64,000 bases of DNA from Shinisaurus crocodilurus (lineage: Eukaryota > Chordata > Lepidosauria > Squamata > Shinisauridae): the NCBI GenBank assembly GCA_021292165.1, contig CM037880.1, positions 182,363,085 to 182,427,084 on the forward strand, given 5' to 3'. Shown here in pieces: positions 56,833 through 64,000 of the stretch. Both the position numbers and the translations under genes were made by a program. Numbering within the stretch: the stretch's first letter is position 1; each line of letters opens with the position of its first letter. The notes under the pieces were generated by a model that worked only from the letters and a program-made list of their open reading frames with translations, searched no databases and was not told the origin of the DNA.

Positions 56833-57146
56833 ACCGGGTTCGCAAGACACGACAGTCCACTGTGGCTTAATTTACCTGCATCATGCTGTTGCATCATGCC
56901 GAGCGGGCCCCTGGCTTGTCGAGTCATGCAAACCCAGGCAGCAGGGGTTGTTTGAGGGTTAGACAACCCTCAAATAACCCATGGCTTGTTTTAGGTTATT
57001 TGAGGGTTGTCTAACCCTCAAACAACCCCTGCCACCAGGGTTTGAAGGACACAGCACGCCACAGCAAGCCCATGGGTGCCTGGTATGATGCAACAGCCCC
57101 TGCACGTAAATGAAGCCTTGCTGGGCTGTCATGTGGTGCAAATCAG
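56833..57146. mobile_element. Foldback element with a perfect 39-bp central palindrome
   Basis: 56941-56979 and 56994-57032 are perfect inverted copies (39 bp) around a 14-nt loop. Outer arms GGTTCGCAAGACAC..CCTGGCTTGTCGAG and CACGCCACAGCAAG..GGTGCAAATCAGG pair imperfectly. It resembles family C (7347, 33130). Confidence 0.75.
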
Positions 57147-57235
57147 GCCAATGAGAAAGCAGTACAACAAGAGAGAGGGGGAAAAATGAAGGAATACAGC
57201 CATGACATTAACATTAGAGGAGGATTGTTCTACTG

Positions 57236-57370
57236 CAGTGTTCTCCAACCTTGGGTCCCTAGAGGTTTTTGGCCCACAACCCCCAGCATGCCCCAGCCAG
57301 CGTAGCAGGCTGGGGCATGCTGGGAGTTGTAGGCCAAAAACATCTGGGGACCCAAGGTTGGAGAACACTG
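57236..57370. mobile_element. hAT MITE, family D (copy 4), perfect 8-bp TSD
   Basis: 135 bp. Ends CAGTGTTCTCCAACCTTGGG and CCCAAGGTTGGAGAACACTG. Octamer TTCTACTG on both sides (57228-57235 and 57371-57378). Confidence 0.95.
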
Positions 57371-57379
57371 TTCTACTGT

Positions 57380-59703
57380 TACACATAGATAGACTGGCAT
57401 AAATGTTTAGGGTCAGCTTTTATGCACTGTGACCCAAAGCATTGCCTGTGGAAAGACAAAGGGAGGGAGATGAAATCAATTTGAGGTTTATACCTCATTC
57501 CGTTCCCTTAACCACTGTATAATTTGTGAGTGTATATTCAGAATAGTTTGCATTTCTGTCAGATTAATTCCAACTCTGACTTTTGTGGTTCCTGATTATC
57601 TTATTCAAGCCTGAAGCCATATTTAAATGTGTGAGGAAGGTAATGTGGTTATTTATATTTCATGAACAGAAATTAAAATGGCACCTGATCAAGCTTTTCT
57701 CCTGGAATAGAGAACCAATGGCAGCACAGGAACTAGAGGGATACAGAAGTAGGTTCTTAATGTTACACTGCAGTTAAGATTGCAGAAGCTAATTTATAAG
57801 AAAATACACAAAGAGACCATTAATTACCAGAATGTACCAATATAAGATGATTTAGCAACAAATCCATCCATTTCACAAGAAAACTGAGGAGAAATTCAAT
57901 CCACTTGACAGGATTACAGTAAAAGGAATGCATTGGATTGGCTTGCTGGTGATTCCGAAAAGAATACACAATACACAATCTTTTGGCAGGACTGTATGGG
58001 TGGACCTTGACCTCTGAATAAGCAGTGACTATTTCTTCCAACTACAGTGTGGGGGAGTTTGTGTGAGTAGGCTGCGTAAGAGAGAAAGCACCTCAGCTGA
58101 GGTTTTCCTTTCACATTACAGAAAATGATGCAAAATCATGAATGAGCAGAAGAGCAGCAATACTGGAATTTCTCCCACCCTGCTAGGCAGTCTGGTATTT
58201 TGTGGTCATCTATCAATTTCTTTGTTATCTCTGTATACAGTGACAAATATTCCTCAATATCTCAAGAATATTGCCTAGTGAAGTCTCATTTGGTGGAGTC
58301 TGTTCCCATGTGGTGCTTAACATTATGACAGGATGCCAAAATTAAGATAAGCCCCATAGACCAAGAAATTTATCTCCAGTGAACACTCCAAATAGGAATG
58401 CAAAACGGAAAAGCCTTTTATAGAACTAAGTAAAGATACTGTGTACATCTCACTTTTTGCCAATTGCTCAGGGGACTTCCCCAGATTTTCCTCAGAGAGG
58501 AAATGTGTCAGGGAAACTGGCGAGCAAATTATTTAATGATGGTAAGAAGGGGGTTGAAGAAAGCCATATTTATAGTTACAACAAACTGAAGCTCCAATGG
58601 CTATATTCCAGGTTTCATGGCCAGTTTGCAATGATTAATTTTTCTGATGTGGAGATATGTGTAACTGTAGAGAAAAATACACTTATAAGGACATTTACAC
58701 ATTACTTTTCTCCAACACAGGTGTTCATCTTCAATAAGAAAAAGTAACCTGTGAAGCAGTCCTCAGAGGCATGGTCCAGATGATTTGTCTGGAACTATTC
58801 CAGACAACTCATGTGGATCTGCTTTACACATTAATTTTTGCCGATATGAAGATTAATACCTGTGTATTAATGGCCTTAAAAGCAATCCTTAACAATGGAG
58901 AATACTGCTGAGATTTCAGTTTGATTATATATGTGTGAGCACATATTTCATGTACTTGTTTTGGCCCAAACCTTGATCTATTATGGTCTAGGAAGGGCAC
59001 CTGGTTTGTTCGCTGGAAGAGTTTGTTCCCACATGGTGCTTAAAATTATAATAGGATTCAAAAGTTAAGGGAAGCTCCGTAAATGAAAAAATCTATCTTC
59101 ACACACATTGAAGTTCAGTGTATTTATTATGCTGTAATTTATTGGATCATCCTTGCATGTGGAGACTTTTTATGTGAATAAACAGTAACTAACAGAACTA
59201 TTTATATTAATCCTGTTCATGAGCAATTCTCATATTGACTTTACCTACTGTGAATCACCTGTCAAATCTCTGGATGGGTTTCTAGCTAGTATGAGTAATA
59301 GTGTTCTGTTTACCTCCTGCTAATCATTGTGAATGTGATATTTACAATGTCACTGGCTCACAACTGATGGCCTTTTGTAGTATTACTGTGGGGATTTGCA
59401 GAATTGTCTATAAAGCTCAATCCAGCTGCAATAGCAAAGGCAATTCCCATTTTATAAGCTAATAAATATATTTAACAGTCCTCATTATGTTTTTAACCTA
59501 ATTTATGGCATTAAAACCTTTGCTGTACTCCTTGTAGGATATAAAATAGACTGATGTGAATCCCCATCATTGGGTTTACAACTGGATCAGATACATTTAT
59601 GAATTTTTGGGTGTGATTTCTATTCTACTTTTTCAATTATTGGCCACTGGAGTCAAGAAGCAATTTCCCCTACTTGGTCTCTACTTCCACTATTTTCTGT
59701 AAC
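57380..59703. other. Intergenic, low-repeat stretch
   Basis: No coding signal. 58299-58387 and 59026-59113 are diverged direct repeats (GTTCCCATGTGGTGCTTAAC versus GTTCCCACATGGTGCTTAAA). Otherwise this is the least repetitive part of the intergenic region. Confidence 0.5.
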
Positions 59704-59707
59704 ACTA

Positions 59708-59854
59708 AAGGCACAATCCTATTTTTAGACGGGAGGAAAGTCCTACAATTCCCAGCATTCCCCAGCCAGCAGTGCAGCAGTTCCCCACCCAGCCAGCAGC
59801 CAGCCAGCAGGACTTTCCCCACCCCCCCATCTAACAATGCATAGGGTTACACCC
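59708..59854. mobile_element. Foldback MITE, family A (copy 5)
   Basis: AGGCACAATCCTATTTTTAG..CCTACAATTCCCAGCATTCC..GCAGGACTTTCC..GCATAGGGTTACACCC. Left flank CTAA, right TAAG. The centre has an expanded CCAGCCAGCAG repeat. Confidence 0.8.
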
Positions 59855-60400
59855 TAAGAGTGAAAGACACTAGAGCGCCATTTCAGATTTTGGGAAGGGC
59901 TGATATTTCAGTAAGGGACGGCAAGATTGTCAGGAAGTTTTAAAGGCCCATTCTTTCGTATACTCAAGATGAACCTGCTAAAAAGCAGTGCTTTAAAGAG
60001 CACTAGTTGCAAAGTGCTGTTACACCTCACATTAGCTATAACAGAAGTGCAGAACCCACAGCCCCAGTCTGTCCTGCCGGGCTCCCCAGTCCAGGCTGTG
60101 GAGCCTCATTTGGTTCTCCAGGGGGTGGAGGAGGATTCTCCCCTTTCATCTCTAACTGGGAGTGGCAGCAGGGTTTAAGCTTTCCCCCACCCTTGTTTTT
60201 TTTCTGTTTTTACCTCCACCACCATGGGTGTGTGTGGAATTTTGCAGGGTAAATGGATGGGTGGGGAGCTTAAACCCTCATCCCCTAAAGTGCCAAGGTC
60301 CTGATCTGAATCAGGACTGCAAGTGCTTATACGAAAGTGGGAGTTTTGTGGGGGGTTTGTAAAGGTTCAACTACACCAATGTGATTATTAGAACATATAG
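59855..60400. other. Intergenic, possible DNA-element fragment
   Basis: 60170-60290 shows inverted GTTTAAGCTTTCCCCCAC / GTGGGGAGCTTAAAC. Similar in style to 17226-17580. Boundaries unclear. Confidence 0.4.
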
Positions 60401-60404
60401 TTTG

Positions 60405-60550
60405 GCCCTTAGTTACTGGTAGTAAGAACTTTAAAATAAAATATGCTGGTATTTTGGCCCTGCCTTCTTCTTTTGCCTTCCCACCCACCACTGGAAAGAT
60501 GTGGTTTCCAAGAGCTTCTCCTAAATTGAATTCAGCTCTCGGGCTGAAAG
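60405..60550 (-). mobile_element. hAT-like fragment (inverted relative of 33955)
   Basis: AGTAAGAACTTTAAAATAAA..TGCTGGTATTTTGGCCCTG..CCACCCACCACTGGAAAG is the complement of 33955-34130. Confidence 0.65.
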
Positions 60551-60708
60551 AGGTTACCCAGCTTTATATTACAGCAACATACCAGAGCCTTTAAGAACAT
60601 ACAAACATAATTTGGACTGGGCTTCATTCAGCATTAGCCTGCCAGATACTTCCGGAAGCTCCTCAGCAGGGTCTTAGGACCCTGTTGCTTGTCCTAAGAT
60701 TATGTTAA

Positions 60709-60900
60709 GAACATCAGAACATCAGAAAAACCCTGCTGGATCAGACCAAGGGTCCATCTAGACCAGCATTCTGTCCACACAATGGCCAACCAGCTGCCCA
60801 CGGGATCCCACAAGGAGGACATGAGTGCAACAGCACCCTCCCGCCCATGTTCCCCAGCAACTGGCGTACATAGGCATACTGCCTCTGATACTGGAAGATG
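60709..60900 (-). mobile_element. CR1-type 3' fragment
   Basis: CCCTGCTGGATCAGACCAAG..GGCCAACCAGCTGCCCACGG..TGTTCCCCAGCAACTGGCGT. Confidence 0.85.
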
Positions 60901-61170
60901 TTACTTAAAGATATACAGACTCTGAAAAAACGAGGTCTGTTTCCACATCCAGTTGGGGTAGTTCCATGGTCCCTAGCTAGACTGGGGCAATTTTATATTT
61001 TCTTTCTTATCTATTGTTTCATATTTGTTTTGTGCATTATATTGTTTATTAAAAGAAAAGTATACCATTATTTTGTAGCAGTTGTGGGTTATGATTGCCT
61101 TTCCTATTTAAAGGAGTTCATATATTCTTGCTCCTCCTCCTTTAATTTCCCTGCCTTCTTAGATCAACAT

Positions 61171-61482
61171 CTTAAGAATATAAGAACAGCCCTGCCCGAT
61201 CAGATGAAAGACCTATGTAGTCCAGCATGCTGTTTCCCACATGGCTAACCAGATGCCCATGGGAAGCTCACAAACAGGACATGAGGGCAGCAACCCTTTC
61301 CCACTGTTGTTTTCTAGCAACTAATATTCAAAGACATGCTGTTTCTGATCCTGGAGATTGCATTTAGTCATCATGGCCTAGTAGCCATTGATAGCCTTAT
61401 CCCCCATGGATTTGTCTAATCCCTTTTTAAAACCATCCAAGTTTGTGGCCAACCAGATGCTTATGGGAAGTCCCCACACAGA
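61171..61482 (-). mobile_element. CR1-type 3' fragment, left of solo LTR
   Basis: GCCCTGCCCGATCAGATG..GATAGCCTTATCCCCCATGG, then a second CR1-like start AACCAGATGCTTATGGGAAG that runs into the LTR. Confidence 0.75.
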
Positions 61483-62264
61483 TGTTCTGCCAAAGGCAGC
61501 AGTTCTTTTTAGGATCTAGAGACAATGAGCACACTTATGGGTGAAGTTTGAAAAGCTTTATTAGCAAACCACAGAAAAGAGATTATAGCAGCAAGGTAGA
61601 TGCAGAGCACAATGCTTACGTCCCTTCTGTTGTTGGGAACCCCTCAAAGAAATTACAACGGACGGACTCCTTGGCCGGCACAAAGCACCTTCTGCGCAGC
61701 TAGGTCTGTGTCAAGGTTCACCCCTCTTAAGGATTCCCTAATCTTATATAAGTTTTCTCTGTTTATGGTAATCACACCTGGTCCCAGTAAACGGGGCAAG
61801 ATTAAGGTGTTTTGTCTCGATAGGCACTTCCATACCAGTTTCCCAGACTATCTAACTATAAGCAATCCTTTCAAGTTGACCATGAAACCACCTGGAGTCA
61901 CTCAGTTCCCAGGTCCTCTCGACCCTTCTGGTTGATAAGCCCCCGCTTACCTAAGTCTTTGAAATCTGGCCAGCTGATAATCAGGTCCCTCCCCATCATG
62001 TGCCATGGGAGTCTGATCTACGGATAAGTGAAGTGCTTCTAATCATCAACTAACATCCTTGCCAAGTGTAAACCTGTCCAAAGACAGACTCTAGTTGGGA
62101 ATCTTCTCACAACAAGCTCTTAACATCATGAGTGGGTGAATTTAGGCCTACCAAAGACACAAAGAGCAGGTATGTTCATACAACAGAGACCAAGACACAG
62201 GTACAACAATGGTCATACACCACTGTCTCCTTGAGATCACAGTGGTCTGGCTTTTTCCACTACA
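61483..62264 (-). mobile_element. Solo LTR of an endogenous retrovirus-like element, 5-bp TSD
   Basis: Begins TGTTCTGCC and ends CCACTACA (TG..CA termini). ACAGA is found directly on both sides (61478-61482 and 62265-62269), a perfect 5-bp target duplication. On the - strand, a TATATAAG near 61742 lies upstream of an AATAAA near 61558, in the order expected of U3-R-U5. 782 bp, no internal coding region, so a solo LTR. The flanks rejoin into CR1-like sequence (CACACAGAACATACGCACAG). Confidence 0.8.
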
Positions 62265-62310
62265 ACAGAACATACGCACAGTAGCACCCTCCCAGGCTTC
62301 TTTAATAGGG
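62265..62310 (-). mobile_element. CR1-type remnant, right of solo LTR
   Basis: ACATACGCACAGTAGCACCCTC matches the ACATGAGTGCAACAGCACCC block of the family and continues the copy at 61171. Confidence 0.7.
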
Positions 62311-63640
62311 ATTTGTAACTGTTTAACTTTCTGGTATATTTTAGAGGTTATACAAATAAGTAATTAATAATTATTAATAATTATTTGGATTTGGACAGCA
62401 TAATGGCATGCATGCATAAAATGTCTGTCTACAAAAGGAGGTCAACAATCCAGTGTCCACGGAATATTTCCCTCTCCAGAATATTTATCTATACACTAAT
62501 TAAGTTGTATTCTTGAGTAATGATGTTCTGTCTTGGTCTGACCTCCCTGGCCAACTTTCCTACTGTTTCCCAGTAATTCTGTTTAGGTCACTTAATAGTG
62601 AGTAAGAGTTATAACACTAGAATCTGAATTGTATCCATTTCCATAGAATGCACTGAAGGAGGAGCAAGAGAACACAACCTAACAACCTATAAAGGACAAC
62701 CTAACAACCTATAAAGGACTGGTTGTGGGATTGCGGATTGCTAAACTAATTTTCAAGTAGGTTATTTTCCAGGAATTTAAAGTTTCAAGTAGGAAGGAAG
62801 ACAACAGGAAGCATCTTCTCTCTCCAAGTAAAGAGAAGCCAGATGTCATTTGTTTGTTGACTGGAATATGGGAACTTGGATCACAGATCATGACGCTGAA
62901 ATCTCCATAAGAAAAACAAATATGATAATTGGAAATAATTCAGTTGCAGTTACTGTAAAAGTGCTCTGTGGAATTAGCGGTTTCTTTGGAAAGAAACAGA
63001 AAAATAAGGTGAGACACAGAAGTAGTGTAGCCACTTATGAATTACCAAAAAAGAGGAAATGCGTCACCAAAACAGAGGGAAAAAGAGGACAGCAATTTGC
63101 ATAACATCTGCATATGCTTATTTGTATGTACGTATAGATGCAAATGTAGAAATAATTATTATAATTTAAATAGAAATACAGTACATCTCACCATAGTGTG
63201 GAAGTCTGTGACCAGGTGACCTGTGTGCCTGCCTGTTCAGCCTGCTGCTATCCAGATGGGCAACCGTTCTCATGGTCCTTTATCTTTAAACCAGAATTGG
63301 GCAGGACAGCCTTCAAATAGAGGGTGGTTCTCTGTAAAAGAGGACACCTGGTACCCAGCTCAAGAAAATAAAAGAAAAAAAGGATGTAATAGACAGCCAC
63401 AAAAATGTACAGATGCATTTTGCTAAATTAATATTTCTTTTGTCCATTACCCATTTCTTCTCACTCACATTATCCATTCTACGCATGTACTCTACTTGCC
63501 TATTACTGTCTTTCTCCCCCATACTCGTCATCCCTCACACTCAGTTCTTCCATTGTGATAATGCTACAGTAACTTCTCTCCCTGTCTGCATCCCTCCCCA
63601 TCAACAGCTCTATCTGGTCCCTAAGCCTAGCATACTGGTA
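62311..63640. other. Intergenic, nothing recognised
   Basis: 62684-62716 has an imperfect tandem of GACAACCTAACAACCTATAAAG-like units (two copies). No gene or repeat family. Confidence 0.4.
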
Positions 63641-63642
63641 GT

Positions 63643-63684
<42 letters not shown>
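63643..63684. repeat. (AC)n microsatellite
   Basis: About 20 uninterrupted AC units. Confidence 0.97.
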
Positions 63685-63686
<2 letters not shown>

Positions 63687-64000
63687 CTGAAGAGTTGGGA
63701 TGTTCATCAACATTACCCAGGGTCCAAGCATGGAGCAGGGGAGAGGGAAAGAGAAGGGTCACTTCACCAAGGCTCAGAGGGCCTGGACCAGGCTGCAACC
63801 CCACTACCATGAGGTTAAAAAAAATGAGTCTAAATTGTAGATCATGCTTGAGAATATTTACAGAAAGTGTAGTGTATGGCTAGTTGCTGATTGATTGGCT
63901 TGCCTGCTATCCGTTGCTCCTGTTTGTTTGCTCGGGGCTGCCAACAGGCGGTTCCAGGCAAGCGTTTGTTTTGTGTGTTTGTTCTGTTCTGTTCTGGAAG
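63685..64000. other. Intergenic, end of window
   Basis: No assignment. The last bases hold a short GTTCT repeat (about 63978-63996). Confidence 0.4.

Noticed and set aside
63413..63883. 156-codon frame across an (AC)n repeat
   Set aside because: Composition-driven, with no recognisable domain; it crosses simple sequence.

Overview
The window is vertebrate nuclear DNA, most likely from a squamate reptile. It carries one complete protein-coding gene on the + strand: RDH10, all-trans retinol dehydrogenase 10. I read six coding exons (992-1283, 3210-3442, 26508-26606, 29218-29363, 31112-31243, 34563-34686). All introns are GT..AG and the phases match. The joined coding sequence is 1026 nt, giving 341 residues plus stop, the same length as I recall for mammalian RDH10. 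The assignment to a squamate is an inference from the repeats: abundant foldback DNA elements, L2 and CR1 LINE fragments, tRNA-derived SINEs with L2-like tails, and a SINE with a 5S-rRNA-derived head.

Layout. 1-991 is a GC- and CpG-rich promoter and 5' UTR with a TATA-like box near 248. 992-34686 is the RDH10 coding span. Intron 2 is about 23 kb and heavily loaded with transposon remnants. 34687 to about 35630 is the 3' UTR, which holds a palindromic MITE. From about 35.65 kb to the end I find no host gene. That 28 kb is intergenic DNA built of MITEs, hAT, Tigger-like and LINE fragments (L2, CR1, L1-like), SINEs, a solo LTR and microsatellites.

RDH10 is the only host gene. Its product belongs to the short-chain dehydrogenase/reductase family and oxidises all-trans-retinol to all-trans-retinal, the first step in making retinoic acid. 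Much of the interest lies in the repeat layer. It includes a 5S-rRNA-headed SINE with a CR1-like tail. It also includes a foldback MITE in the RDH10 3' UTR. Two nearly identical 270-bp repeats lie in opposite orientation in introns 2 and 4, flanking exons 3 and 4. An L2 element with a long open reverse-transcriptase frame is nested in a Tigger-like element. A solo LTR has a perfect 5-bp target duplication, and several hAT-type elements have perfect 8-bp duplications.

Nothing here looks like a prokaryotic system, and I do not claim a new protein system. All repeat family names come from pattern recognition of termini, target duplications and protein motifs, not from a database search.
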